Positions 1 to 15,086 of a stretch of DNA of 64,000 nt are shown piece by piece. Position numbers and translations under genes: made by a program. The notes beneath the pieces were generated by a model, which worked only from the letters and a program-made list of their open reading frames with translations, did not search any database and was not told the DNA's origin. The stretch is from Bugulina stolonifera (taxonomy: Eukaryota; Bryozoa; Gymnolaemata; Cheilostomatida; Bugulidae): NCBI GenBank assembly GCA_935421135.1, contig OW285188.1, forward strand, positions 2,749,001 through 2,813,000, read 5' to 3'. The stretch's first letter is position 1. Every line of letters begins with the position of its first letter.

Positions 1-2694
<2,694 letters not shown>

Positions 2695-2961
2695 ACTATA
2701 TATTATAATAAGATAACATGTATTTATGTAATACATGTACAACAGTATCTACATGTACATGTACGTGTATATTTACTTGTGTAGCATGAATATAGTACAG
2801 TTTCTACTGTATGGTGAGTATACAGTGTGCATATTATTTACATAATTGTATAGTATAACACAATGTACAAATGTACATGTAATGTTCTATCCCGATATCA
2901 TGTGTATGCAAGTGCTACAATTCATGTGTACTATTACATTATTATAATCTAAAATTTGGTT

Positions 2962-3309
2962 TAGGTATAGGTATAGGTATAGGTATAGGTATAGGTATAG
3001 GTATAGGTATAGGTATAGGTATAGGTATAGGTATAGGTATAGGTATAGGTATAGGTATAGGTATAGGTATAGGTATAGGTATAGGTATAGGTATAGGTAT
3101 AGGTATAGGTATAGGTATAGGTATAGGTATAGGTATAGGTATAGGTATAGGTATAGGTATAGGTATAGGTATAGGTATAGGTATAGGTATAGGTATAGGT
3201 ATAGGTATAGGTATAGGTATAGGTATAGGTATAGGTATAGGTATAGGTATAGGTATAGGTATAGGTATAGGTATAGGTATAGGTACAGGTACAGGTATAG
3301 GTATAGGTT
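2962..3309. repeat. (AGGTAT)n hexamer array, about 58 copies
   Basis: A nearly perfect hexanucleotide array of about 347 bp, with two AGGTAC variants near the right end. Both ends abut a GGTTTAGG motif. It lies about 270 bp upstream of the tektin start codon. The minus-strand ORF it creates is only Leu-Tyr repeats and is not a gene. Confidence 0.97.
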
Positions 3310-3369
3310 TAGGGGAACGTGATCATCAAGTACTACTATATGGACAGTGCATAGCTGTAGGTTCTCCAT

Positions 3370-6300
3370 CTCCAGTTGACATAGCTTACATAATATGTAA
3401 GCTTACGTAATATGTACGCTTCGCCATAATTTATATGGGTAAATTAATAGAAATATTATATTATAATATTTTTATTAATTTATACATATGAATTATGATT
3501 GGGCTACTTGAATTATTAAAGTTTTATACTTATTTTCAGGTTTGTTGACTGCCAAGAGACGTAGTTGCATAATACAGGTAAATCATAATAATGGTGTAGC
3601 CTTCACCAAATGTCATTATAACTCACTGATATAACTACAAACATCGCCAATAAACCGACAGAACTTGCCAAAAATATGAAACATTGCACTTCAACCGAAA
3701 AATCTCGAAATAGTTCTAGTTATCTTTTAATTTCCTCTGCCAGATGTCATTTCCAGTTGAGTAGTGGCACCTAGACTGGCATAGGCACAGTCTAAGCACA
3801 AATATTTGTTAGCTGGCAGGCCAGGTTGTTCTACTTATTATACATGCAGCTTGAATTGATCTATCTTCTACTAACACCATAGATTTATATGACAATACCT
3901 CACTATATAGAAACTCCACAATTAATACAGCCTACTCAAAAAGGATTATAATTATTTACCACTACACCACTACCCACCCTGTATATTATGTAACCATACT
4001 GTTTGACTTTTAATGGATGAACAATTATTTCAAATGATGCACTTTTTTCATAATTTACATGATTTGTATATTATTATCTAGTCATGCAGTATAGCCTTCC
4101 CAGAGAGGAGCCTGATAGATTGATTAGATACCAGACCGGCGTATGGAGGGGCCATCTACCAGTCCCCCCCCCCCTCATAGCATATAAACCACACTCTATA
4201 TTGATTAATTATCAAAAAAGTATTTAACTAAACTATAATGATTCATTAATTCACCTGTTAATAGTATTATCCAATATTCTACACTCTCCCATCATTATGT
4301 GGATTTGGTGCTGAGTGATGATCAATTATTGAATTTCTCTGCTTGATTGAACTTAATGAGTAGCTTATGGCTACTGTAGAATAATTAATAGCGTCCTTCT
4401 GTTGCTATCGGTTACTAGAGCACTTTTCCACAGGGGTAAATTCTCAAGGTCTAAATATTTAAATGCTGCCATTTTCAGTGTGCTCTAGCTACCAAGAGAT
4501 GTTTGGTTTATGCTTTACTCTGGGGCAGATAACACCTTGGACAACAGCTTACAGCTTATATATATACAACTTATGATAGGTCTGCCTATGTTTACATCTA
4601 CATATTATACACTTGCATCTACGCGTAGATCTAGTTACATTGTACGTGCAAGCCTGTATGTATACTCACAATGTAGCTGTTGGTTAGGCGAGAATTTAAA
4701 CCCAGAACGTACACATCACAGAAACTTTTTATAAAATCTATGTAACTTTCTAACATACAGGAACTAGTTTACAGCATGAATTAAGCTAATCAAGTTAGTA
4801 AACATTATAATATATATGTTATTTCCAATTTAGATAAGATAATTTTCAGAAGAATTACTGTATTAAAGTGGTGAATTAATTAGAATAAATACTAGAAAGA
4901 GTGATGAAGCACATATTAAACTACAAGAGATTATATGGTCGTATATAATATATGCAGCTGTCGGTGTGACCTTCATTGTTATAATGTAAAATACTTTTAT
5001 GAGATTAAATCTATCTCTTCTACTTACACAAGATTATGCTGATGGGAAAGTTTGTCAATGACTTAATAAATTACAAACATTTTGATAAAAAATTTAAAAG
5101 GCTTCAAAATTTAAAACCAATTAAAAAATTTTAATCGAAGAATTTAATTAATGTAATGTTATATTCATTTACTTCAAACACGTCATTGGTTTACTACAGC
5201 AAGAGTTGTTCATACCTGATATTAGATTTGGTAAAGTTTGAAGTAAGTTGAAGAAGACGATCTGCTCCTAGAGGACTCTGATCTCTGTCTGCACTCAGAA
5301 GAACACCAGATGTGTTAAAATATAACAGCTGTTAACCATCTCATTCTATAGGGTTGTCAAGAAACACAAAATACTTAGCAACCACCGGTGCTGCCATCAC
5401 GTGGCAGCTGGTTGCTATGAGGAATCGTGCCCATCACAGGGGTAGCCAATGAAATAAAACTATGCTGCCAGCCATTATTTTCTAGTAAATCAAGAAAATA
5501 ATGTTAACAAATGTTCTCAAATAAGTTTTAAATGTATCAATAAAACAAATATTTTTAAATCTGCTGCGTTCGGCATACATGGCCGTAAAACTACAAGTAT
5601 CTATCTGGTGGCCCTCCCCTTCCCAAATATGCCCTGGTACACACCCTACATGGAGTACACATTGTACATCTAATAATATATTAATAGTAGTAACATAAAA
5701 AACTGATCATTCTATGGCAACATTGATTTACTGTATGAATTATTAAACAGAATTCTATTGTATGTTAGATAATAGAGCATCATCTCTCAATATATATATT
5801 ATGCTATTGCACAGTCACTGGTAATATAAACTAATATATATTAGTACTGGGGTATACACTTATTGAGTGTGCATGATATTGTACTAACATACATGTACAT
5901 CCTCTGTTTTATAAGTATGCCTGTAATCATATTAATCTTAAGGTCCTACAAAATGTAGGTGCGGGCTGTGCATGGACAAATAGAGACAACAGTTGCTTAA
6001 AGTAAAGTTTATGAAAAGTCAAAAACTTTCACGAATATGTAATGTCGGGCTACACTATAAAACACATGCACAGCCCTCTAAACTACTTGTATGACTTGCT
6101 GTATTACAATCGCTTCCAGTATGTTACTGTATGGATATAGTTATCATACTCCATGTTCCACAATAACCCATCCCCCACCCTGACCATCTTTTGGATGAAC
6201 TGCAATATGTTCATACTTTACTGCAAAAATCTGTGCCTTGATAGATCATGGAAAACATGCTACCCTATAGTCTGTGATATTGAACAGTTTAATACCACTG

Positions 6301-6950
6301 ATATACAAATGAAATTTTAGTTGGAACTGATACTATATTTGGGACGCTACATACAAGTACATGTATATTTATGGTGTTGCTACGTAACAAGGGCCAGAAT
6401 TGAGGTGAATCGTGAGTGAAATTGTCACCCCATCCTTCCATCTGAAATATAGAAACCCGAAGTCAAACACATTTTCTGAGCTAGCTATAAAAATGATGAC
6501 ACTCCCAACTCAATTGCCTCAACCTTTAATTAACAAGCTGAAACTATTTCTAACTTCGTAGTAGAAAGCTTAGAAATATCACACCATTGATATTTTAGAT
6601 GGCATCTGGTCGTAGAACATTTGAGGTGTCCCCCACAATGAATGACTGCTACACAACTAATCAGTGTTGCTCTCTTATCTACATGTAAATACAATATATA
6701 ATATATAACAATATAATCAATATGTCTGTGTTTACTTTATAGTAGCAGTAGTTCAGTTGCTATTTCTGCTCACAACTGGACACTATAATGTATTGTACAC
6801 ACTATTTCATTTTGCTGTAATTGCTGGTAAAACAGCCTCAATTTCCCCAGCTTTTCCTCCACTGCTGCAGTACGTATACATGTGTATGTGTATTTGGTAG
6901 GATGTATTGTATTAGTGAAGATATAGACTATGATATAGCAAGGAGCAGAG
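3370..6950. other. Intergenic, no gene recognised
   Basis: AT-rich sequence with stops in all frames. Only short chance ORFs are present, the longest of 74 codons at 4510-4734. A short C run sits at 4165-4175. I see no exon with flanking splice signals that matches a known protein. Confidence 0.6.
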
Positions 6951-6954
6951 TTCC

Positions 6955-7088
6955 CGTCACTACACACCGATACACTCATGTATATATCGTCACTACACAC
7001 CGATACTCTCATGTATATATCGTCACTACACACCGATACTCTCATGTATATATCGTCACTACACACCGATACTCTCATGTATATATCG
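6955..7088. repeat. 33-bp tandem repeat, four copies
   Basis: Four copies of a 33-bp unit beginning GTCACTACACACCGATAC and ending ATGTATATATC. The first copy differs by one base. The unit length is a multiple of three, so ORFs run through it on both strands (RYSHVYIVTTH one way, MRVSVCSDDIY the other). These are repeat artefacts. Confidence 0.9.
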
Positions 7089-7089
7089 G

Positions 7090-8040
7090 TCTCGCTCCCA
7101 TATTAGTTACATACAACAACCAGAAACTAGCTGATAATACAGACAGTTTTTACGTTCTACTTGACTTGTTCATTAATTGACCAAATTATTTATTAGCACA
7201 CAATTTGGGCAAACAGTCAACATCTTTACATTTCTCACACATAGCGCAGCATTAAACCTGGTAATACATCACAATATATCACCAGGTTTAATATAGTCAG
7301 CTGTAAAATCTCTGGTTTATGGTTAATCAAGCATTAGTCTAATAGCACTAGTTGTTTGTTATTATAGAACTGCAAACACCCATTCACTAACGAATACTTC
7401 ATCTAGCTCTAGCTTGACGGGATACTACACGTATCTTATAATTATATATTCATTTATTGTGCGCATGTATATTATCATTTCTTGCTAAGGTTCGGGTATA
7501 CGAGAGACCGCGAGCTTCATAGATTGACTTTGTTGTTTGTTCACATGGCTCTACTCTATAGGCGATACATAGTAACAGTCCACCAGTGGCCTAGATTAAT
7601 ATCCAGCCAATAACCAAAGCTGATTTCGATTAAGTTATATAATTGTAGTCATTGCATCTAATATTAGCCAATCATAACAACGCTCCGTGTCTCTGGAGAC
7701 TGAAAAGACCAACATGTTGGTCACTGCATGGCCAAACAAACGGTGTGGCATTTTGCTCTAGAACGAGGCTTCGTTGGCCGAAAAAGAACAATCGACCTCG
7801 CGTATAGCCGAGGCTTGATTGTAGTTTTCTTCATTTGTCAAAGAATAATTATCTTCCACTGAACATTTTTATACATGAAGTATGTACAAAAAATAAATAA
7901 TAACAAAGGATTTTGAATAATATAATGTGAGTCACAAACCTGTGGCCAGTCATGTTACAATCCTTGGGTCCAGCTTATGTGAGTTGGAGTTATCTTCCTT
8001 GATCTTTGGTGTAGAAGACCTAGATGCACATATCTGCCTT
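7090..8040. other. Intergenic, no gene recognised
   Basis: Non-repetitive sequence without a convincing ORF or exon. Base composition is less AT-biased around 7480-7820. Confidence 0.5.
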
Positions 8041-8044
8041 AGGG

Positions 8045-8335
8045 ATCCAGATTGCTTAGTTGGTAGAGCACAGAGCTTTTATTCTAGAGGCTGTGGGTTC
8101 AAATCCCAGCTGGGCCGTTTCTGGCAAAAAATCTTCAGCAAGCTTTTCACCCTAACTTGCTTGGTCTGTTTGGATCAGGACCTAAAATACCAAATTCAAT
8201 CGGGTACGCCAAAGATCCTGGACACACGCCGTGGTGCGGTGGTGGTGACCAGTCCCATCCATGTGTGGCCTGGTCTTGTTCACATTCTTGCGATCACGCA
8301 GGATTACCCCACACATGAGATGAAGAGCAATGATG
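8045..8335 (+). mobile_element. tRNA-Lys-derived SINE
   Basis: The head at about 8045-8118 folds partly like a tRNA. The D stem TGCT/AGCA encloses the A box TTAGTTGGTAGAGC, an anticodon region GCTTTTATTC recalls tRNA-Lys(TTT), and the B box is GGTTCAAATCC. The acceptor pairs GATCCAG with CTGGGCC with one mismatch. The degraded anticodon stem and the unrelated ~200-bp body indicate a SINE and not a working tRNA. The right end is approximate. Confidence 0.65.
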
Positions 8336-8339
8336 TATA

Positions 8340-10740
8340 ACTATCAGAAAGCTTCATTGTTAAAGGCTCTGCTGGCTGCTGGGTATTTCCCAGTGTAGGA
8401 GTTTTAACAAACTCCAAAACTCTGTTAGGGTCTGAGGGGAGGGACTTTACTGATGTGAGATGTCTTTCTTATATTCTTTATTGCATCAACATCACTGGAA
8501 GCCTAGTAAATAACAAATATTTGACAACCATTATGTAATTCTAATTGCTCACAAATTAATAGATATTACTTAACATCAATTAATTGAACATCAACAATTC
8601 ATAAAATTACAATTAATCAAGGTTGTTACAATAATTATAATAATAGTACTGACCTGTTCTCTCTCTTATTAACCCTTCTGTTATTTTATTTATTTATCTA
8701 TCTCTATTTATGTACATGTAACAAGTACTTGTTGTAGCAAGGGAGTATTTCACTACACCTTGATAGTATACAAGTTTGTCTATGATGTAAATTAATCTAT
8801 TGCTACAAAAAAGGGTGTACATGTAAAATTAGGTCAGCCAAAAATATTACTGTCCAGCAACACTCCTAGCCTGGTCATTGGTCATCAGCTGAACGTCTGA
8901 ACCACCAGGACCAATCAAAGGGAAGCCCCCCCCCCCCCCCCCCCCCGTATTCGCCTGGTATTTGCCACATCCTGATACTGATGCAAATTTAGGCACAAAA
9001 GAACTTGATGGTCAAAAGTTGATGAATAGGCATTGGTCATTAATAATTTCACTACAGCCAGCATTCCATCGTCATTAGTGACTGAACGGCGGGCCTTTCC
9101 TTTCCGCACACATCTGCCTATTAACTACCCAGGTATTACACTTTTACTTGTAGTACTTAGTCAACGGAGATTGAGGATTGTAAGATAAAAGTGGATAGGG
9201 AAGATGAGGACCATTTAAACACTTAATTAAACTCAATTGCACCCTGTATGATCCCAAGAGGTGTAAATTATATACTTATATGTCAACTAATCATAGGTGT
9301 TTATTGGACTGCGTGAAATGAGACATGGGGACACTTTTACGGTTTCATCCAATAAATCAGTAGCTACCAGGCACGTCCTTCTATCCCTGAGTGGCACTGG
9401 TCTGACTTAAAGGAAATTAAAATGATTGTTTACACTGCATGAACAACTGTCCAAAGAACAGCCCAGTATTGATAAGATATTGGGAGTTGTGTCACCGATA
9501 TTGGAATATGATGTCATTTCTAGCTGTTGTGTGAGCATCATGGCAATATATTGGTACTAGATAATTGGTACTAGATAATTGGTTCAATATCGGGGAACCA
9601 ATGCTATGCCATGACAGAATACCCAACGTTGCACTTGATAATACTTATTGTCACAGTGGAAGTTTGTGAGCTCGCAAAAAGAGTCGTAAATTGGTGACTT
9701 GGTCATCACTTAACCCCCAAACCAATTGCCACAACCACAGTAAATAGTATGTTAGTGTGTTACCGGTATGTGCGTCGAGTATTTTAACACAGTGTGAACT
9801 GTAAAAGCTCTATGTTAGCCTACATGTATATACATGTACATAGCCCAAATACTATAATGCACCCACCTTACAGCACTGTATGCTTATTATGGTTTTTATG
9901 GTCTAGGGATAAGATATAAAACTACTCCCACCCACAAATATGGAGTCACAATCTGCCGATGTGCTGTGTATGTTTTTAGGGAGCTGCAGTATCCTGATTG
10001 GTGGCTGGTACAAGATGATAATATGATAGTAAACATCTAACTTTGCATTAATACGTGGATTTTAATTCTGAATGATTTGTGTTGATGTTCATAAAATACC
10101 GCCAGGGCCCTGGTATGAATATTTTGGTCACACTAAATGGTGTACAAAGTAGGCTATATATAGTCAATAGTCACAGCTGTTCTCTGATTACCAACAAGGT
10201 GATGGCATATGGAGTTGTCTGATTATTTGTCTTAAACAGATGAGTTACAGAACGCACATGTATGAAGAGTAAAGATACAATGTACTTGTGTATGGCATTT
10301 ATTTCTGTAGGAAATTTTAATTGACATAATTATGACAAAAAGAGGGCAACTCTTGCTGTTCTCACTTTGAAAGTAGGCGGAGCCAGAAGAATGCAATGCT
10401 ATAATAATTATAGTATATGGTTATATACTATATTTCACTATATTGTCTCTGATTATAGTGTAGATTATACCGGAAGTAAGGACAGCACAAACTTAATGAT
10501 ACAGTGAAATGCTAACATGTATACTCCAATGCATTGCTCTGATTATTTTGGTAATATTAATAAACTTGTATTCCACATACATGTAATTACATTTACCACA
10601 ACGCAAGAACATTATTTGTTCAGAATAGATTGTCTTCAGTCGTAGAATGAGGCTCAACAACTAAATATGATTAAATAATTTAAAAAACTTAAAAAAATAA
10701 CACAAATAAGATAAAAACTTCTGTGGTCATAAGAACAGTT
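8340..10740. other. Intergenic, no gene recognised
   Basis: Contains a run of about 18 C at 8928-8946 and a short direct repeat TTGGTACTAGATAA at 9552-9582. No exon is supported. The 64-codon minus ORF at 8915-9109 only reads through the C run. Confidence 0.5.
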
Positions 10741-10762
10741 GTTATAATACAAGAAGTAGTTG

Positions 10763-12352
10763 TCACTCTTCTTTCTGAGTCTTGTATGAAGTATGCTGTA
10801 TGTTGAATAGCCGTCTTTTCATAACTCTATATAGTGAAATAAGGCAAACAATTAGAAGTAGAACAGTTAAGCCTAGTAACACCAAAATGTCAATTGGCAT
10901 GGCTACTAGCCAATGGCGTGTCCTGTCACATACATACCCTTTGGGTTGTTTTATTACATCATGAACTATGCGCAACAATTTCCTGTCGATGTTTTCTTCT
11001 CCACATAAACGAAACTTTGTAGATGCTGTCTTAGCATTGGTAGCAAATGAATCATTTCCCAGCACTTTGTTGACAGCCTCTGTGAGTGTCTGCTGTGATA
11101 AAGTACTGTGGTCCAAATGGATTCCCATCCGTAATAAATCCACTAGCTTGTTAGCATTCGTCTTTTGATCAGCGTTATGTGGAATTGCTATGACAGGGAC
11201 TGCGTTATATATCGCTTCAATCGTAGAGCCGTGGCCAGCGTGGGTTAAAAACAGTCTACAGTTTGGATGTGCCAGAAGACCATTTTGAGGAATTGATTTA
11301 ACCAGTAAGACATTTGGTGGAACAACTTCAAGTGCTAACGATTCATTGGTTCCTACCGACCAGATAACCTGGTGTCCAAGTTGGGACAACACAGTCACCA
11401 TCATCAGCAATAAGTCGTCAGAAATTTTGTGATCTCCACGACCAAAGGTAACGACTATTACTCCATTTGCTGATTTGTCCATCAGTTTTCTGTACTCATC
11501 ATTCAGTGTATTTTCTGACAACAGAGCGCCCCCTATGTGCATTTGTGACTCGGGTAGGGGTATCCCACAGTCCACAGCATTATTAGAGTATATTAACGTA
11601 GCTTTCGGTGTGTTGGCGGCAACTTGCCAATAAGATTGTATTTCCTTGTCAGTGATGAAGTTGTGCTCTCTTGCTATAGCTTCTATTCCAGGATAGAAGT
11701 AATAGAGCCGGAGAAGGTGGTCACATAAATAATATATAACATTTGCCAACCGATTTCTTAGATTTTGTAACTCAACAAAGTCCGCCAGCATGTACGGTAC
11801 GCTACCCATAAGTTCCAAGTTTAGTGGGTTCTGCACGCTGCCTAATCCACTGGTAATGACTTGTATACAGGATATATTAAGATGAAGACAAAACGCTGCC
11901 ATACCATAGTCCATAGAGTTATATATTATCAGACTATAGTTAGCTGACTTGATTTCTGACAGAAGTGATGGGTGGGAGAATCGAGCTGCTGTACTTAACT
12001 CTGTTAGCCGTTTTACTTGCATCATCTTCTTCATCATATCTAATAGGGAATTCCCATTGATCTCTTCCTCTTCTGATAAGTTCAACGAATACTCAAAAAA
12101 ATGAATTGATTTTGAGCATTTCAGTGACTCCTGTCTTATCGAGGAAATGTTTCTACACAAAAATCCAACTTCGTATTTCCTATCCAGAAAAGTTGCAAGC
12201 GTTTCCATAAAATGTGAATGAAAAGACATTGTAATATCGAAAGAGATGATAAGTACCTTATTCTCTGCTGGATGGCTTTGAGAACCGCAGAGATGGAGCA
12301 TAGCTACAAGTACTAATGTGTTAAGTACCTTTTCCATTCTATTCACACGCAA
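10763..12352 (-). CDS. UGT: UDP-glycosyltransferase (UGT), intronless, copy 1
   Basis: A 529-aa type I membrane glycosyltransferase that would transfer a sugar from a UDP-sugar to small lipophilic acceptors in the ER lumen. It has an N-terminal hydrophobic signal segment (about residues 8-24) followed by mature sequence with FHSHFMETLATFL, whose His matches the usual N-terminal catalytic-base position. The donor-binding signature lies near residues 355-415: IPQNGLLAHP, FLTHAGHGSTIEAIY, then VPVIAIPHNADQ. A transmembrane helix sits at about 487-510, followed by a short basic cytosolic tail. Length is typical of animal UGTs (about 520-530). The usual Trp before LPQN is replaced. The gene is one exon, which may reflect retroposition or lineage-specific intron loss. 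Residues ~120 to ~480 are almost identical to the gene at 35176-36708. A second Met at residue 6 is an alternative start. The substrate cannot be told. Confidence 0.9.
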   Translation of the reverse strand: MRVNRMEKVLNTLVLVAMLHLCGSQSHPAENKVLIISFDITMSFHSHFMETLATFLDRKYEVGFLCRNISSIRQESLKCSKSIHFFEYSLNLSEEEEINGNSLLDMMKKMMQVKRLTELSTAARFSHPSLLSEIKSANYSLIIYNSMDYGMAAFCLHLNISCIQVITSGLGSVQNPLNLELMGSVPYMLADFVELQNLRNRLANVIYYLCDHLLRLYYFYPGIEAIAREHNFITDKEIQSYWQVAANTPKATLIYSNNAVDCGIPLPESQMHIGGALLSENTLNDEYRKLMDKSANGVIVVTFGRGDHKISDDLLLMMVTVLSQLGHQVIWSVGTNESLALEVVPPNVLLVKSIPQNGLLAHPNCRLFLTHAGHGSTIEAIYNAVPVIAIPHNADQKTNANKLVDLLRMGIHLDHSTLSQQTLTEAVNKVLGNDSFATNAKTASTKFRLCGEENIDRKLLRIVHDVIKQPKGYVCDRTRHWLVAMPIDILVLLGLTVLLLIVCLISLYRVMKRRLFNIQHTSYKTQKEE

Positions 12353-12639
12353 ATTACAACCGTGAGTATAGGACTAGCTGGTGAAATGTGTTTGTGATTA
12401 ACTATAAAGTTATGTTTTAAGGTTGATTGGAGGCAGAGTCAAGGAGGTGGAGCTAGTATGCACTGTATTGATATATTCTCTTCCTGCTTGACGTAACGTA
12501 AATGATTTACCTGTGTTTCCTTCACGTATTTTTTTAATAAATTAATCTTGACAAAAACCATTAATGTGCAGTAATTTATTACATTTTTATATTACCAGCC
12601 ATAACAACACTATAAATAATATTACATGTATTAACAGAA

Positions 12640-12945
12640 CACCTTCCTCGTTCAAATGTGTGTTCCAAGGCAGGCAATTATTCTTATGTGTCTCTAACGT
12701 GCTGGTCACATTATAACAATTTGGAATTTTTGTTTACAGACAAAAGTGTGGAATGGTGTCGCTAAAACTTAACTGGCCAATCATAAGCCAGCGTAATAGA
12801 GAGCTAAACGTAAAGTATTAAACACGCTTGATATTCGGTGAATATGGCATTTTCACTCAATTTTTTGACTCTCGGTCATTCCACCGTCATTTCGCGGCGA
12901 ATAACGGCGTGAAATTCACTAGTCTGTTTCCACCTTTAGAGGATA
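12640..12945 (+). mobile_element. hAT-related repeat fragment
   Basis: This ~300-bp stretch is clearly similar to 39110-39410 inside the hAT element at 38363-39636. Shared landmarks are CAAGGCAGGCAATT, TACAGACAAAAGTG, GCTAAACGTAAA and CCACCGTCATTT. No terminal repeats are seen here, so it is a fragment. Divergence is high enough to suggest an old insertion. Confidence 0.7.
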
Positions 12946-13051
12946 TTATATACATGTATTACCTGAGTTCACCATAATCGGTACATGGAAGAAAACTCCC
13001 AGAAGGCATTGCGGTTAATCTGTATGGCATTGCATTAGGTGCATAAAACGC

Positions 13052-13281
13052 TTAGCTTGCCAGTTGCACTTCCCATAATAAATCCCAGGTAAGAAAGCTA
13101 GGATCTGAAGAGATCAGCATATTTTGTTCTAATTTGGGGTAGAGAAGGGGGCAAAGTAGCACAGGGGCATTATAAAGTTGGATGCCCTTCCTAGCATCAC
13201 CAACGACCTTTAGCGGAATTGAACCTGGATCACCTGCACGAGAGACCAAAACCCTAACCACTAGGCCACAGCTGCTCCCTT
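13052..13281 (-). mobile_element. tRNA-derived SINE, same family as 33946-34190
   Basis: On the minus strand the tRNA-like head (about 13281-13205) has A box TGGCCTAGTGGTTAGGG and B box GGTTCAATTCC. The body follows with CTAGGAAGGGCATCCAAC and a tail ending near TATGGGAAGT. Order and sequence match the plus-strand copy at 33946-34190. The short ORF across it is not a gene. Confidence 0.85.
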
Positions 13282-13284
13282 ACA

Positions 13285-14550
13285 GCATGAAACACTTGTT
13301 GATTATAATGATTAATAATTAATAATCGCACAATCCCAACGATGGTCATCGGCTCATTGCTTAGTAGGGGATAATCTAAAGCTATAAAGCCATTTTTATC
13401 ACATCTTCCTGGTAATTTCCTTGTACATGCTATCTCTCTCTACCAGGTAGTCACAGACTAGTCAGCAGTGAGCAAATATACTACAGCAGCATGATGCCTG
13501 ACCCACTATAATAATATGCCACAGCAGCATGATAGCTGACCCACTATAATAATATGCCACAGAAACATAAATTGTGTTTCTATTATATAATGCCTCACTG
13601 TTGCATCAACCTTGTGTTTCTTCTTTTCAATGTTTCAAAAGTTAAACGCTGCTAATTTTAAAATATTGCCATTTTCTCAGACATGACGTGAGTATAAGGT
13701 AGACATTAGCAATTTTTTGCCTGTATCTTGTACCTTAACCCATGATATGTTCAGTTAATCCCAGCATTAAGATATGATATTATATACAAGTGACTTTCAG
13801 ACGCTTAATAATAAAAATTTGTTATGACATGCATGCCATGTGACTACTGGTACATACCTGTCTAGGTCAATGACCTGCATGCTGACCAGGTCAGTAGTAG
13901 AATATAAAAAGCAAACAGATATAGGATTATGTAATATAATACAATACATGTACATGCTAATACATTGTATAAGCTTATATATTCTCTTCACTTGTGGTAT
14001 TTGAATTGAAACGAATAGCAGTGTCCCTCAGCTACTGGCCCATGAGCTTATATTATAATCTATGAGAACATCTGCCGCTCCTGAATACTGTTGATAGCAA
14101 AGCATGGAGAGTTTCTTACATAACTGACCAGTTCAGCTTCATAAATTGACTTTGAGTGACAGAATTATGGTTTCCAGCTAATCAAGATTAAATTATTAGC
14201 TCAGGAACCAGCGGTCATAGTAATTTAGACGCCTGGACTTGGGCCAAAACATCTGGTGTGAGTAAGATGGAGTGGAGTAGGTATGTTGTGGGCAAAGCCC
14301 CTGTTCTACAACGCATTCTCAAAACACTGCATAGGTTAACTAGGCCAAGGACCCAAAGCTAAACACTTATGATTACCTATTATGTAACATGTCATTATAT
14401 ATTGTTTACTCTGCCTAGTAAATAGCAATTATATTCGAGAAGGTGTGGTTAGTAATGAACACCTCTTTTATAACTACAGTAGATTGTTTATCTTTACAAT
14501 AATGGATTATTATAATATAGACTATTATCTTTTGTCTTATGAATAGAGTC
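13285..14550. other. Intergenic; one 46-bp direct duplication
   Basis: No gene seen. A 46-bp segment containing CAGCAGCATGAT and GACCCACTATAATAA occurs twice in tandem at about 13482-13565. Confidence 0.5.
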
Positions 14551-14552
14551 CA

Positions 14553-14766
14553 GTGACGGCTAGTCATGCTAACCATTATGTCGTTCTGTAACTAATTATC
14601 CAGTAACGGTTGGTTCCGGCTGCCGTCTATTTCATCATCTTTTGTAATCTACTTGTGGTTTTGTGAGTTAGTATAAAAGCAGCTGTCTTGTATCATATTA
14701 GTTAGTTAGAAATAAACTCTGGAATCAACAACTACTCTCTCTTATTGGATTACAACTACTCTGCTT
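14553..14766 (+). mobile_element. LTR-like sequence, plus orientation
   Basis: Begins TGACGGCTAGT. It has a TATA-like GTATAAAAGC at about 14671 and an AATAAA signal at about 14711, and could end at TCTGCTTACA. This order resembles U3-R-U5 of an LTR. It is followed by a leader-like stretch, not by coding sequence. It may be the remains of an older element into which the gypsy element landed. Confidence 0.35.
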
Positions 14767-14942
14767 ACAAGTAAGTTATTATTATTAGATTTACAAGACC
14801 GTTATAGGCTAATCCTATAACTGGACTTGGACAACCGGGGAGCTATCCTTTGGGATAGGCTATAGCCTGGATGACCGTCCTACTGGGTGAACAGTAGGGA
14901 GGTCGAGTTGCAGTTAGTGTGGCATCCGTTTGGGTGTAGTTA

Positions 14943-15086
14943 GGTGAAGTAATAGTGGCTTTGACCGGCCAACTATTACATTAGTGTAATGGATTTCAGC
15001 AAGGATAGTCTCCCTCCGTGTCCCTCGACAACTCCCTAGAGTTGTATGAACACTTTGGCAACGGCTCCCGTGTAAGTATTATTGTA
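14943..15086. repeat. 144-bp flanking direct repeat, left copy
   Basis: Identical to 19293-19436 except for one base (T or C in AACACTTYGG near 15053). It starts GGTGAAGTAATAGTGG and ends AGTATTATTGTA. The left copy joins directly to the broken integrase end of the retrotransposon. Confidence 0.95.

Noticed and set aside
8045..8118. Functional tRNA-Lys gene
   Set aside because: The anticodon stem is mispaired, the acceptor stem has a mismatch and a SINE body follows.
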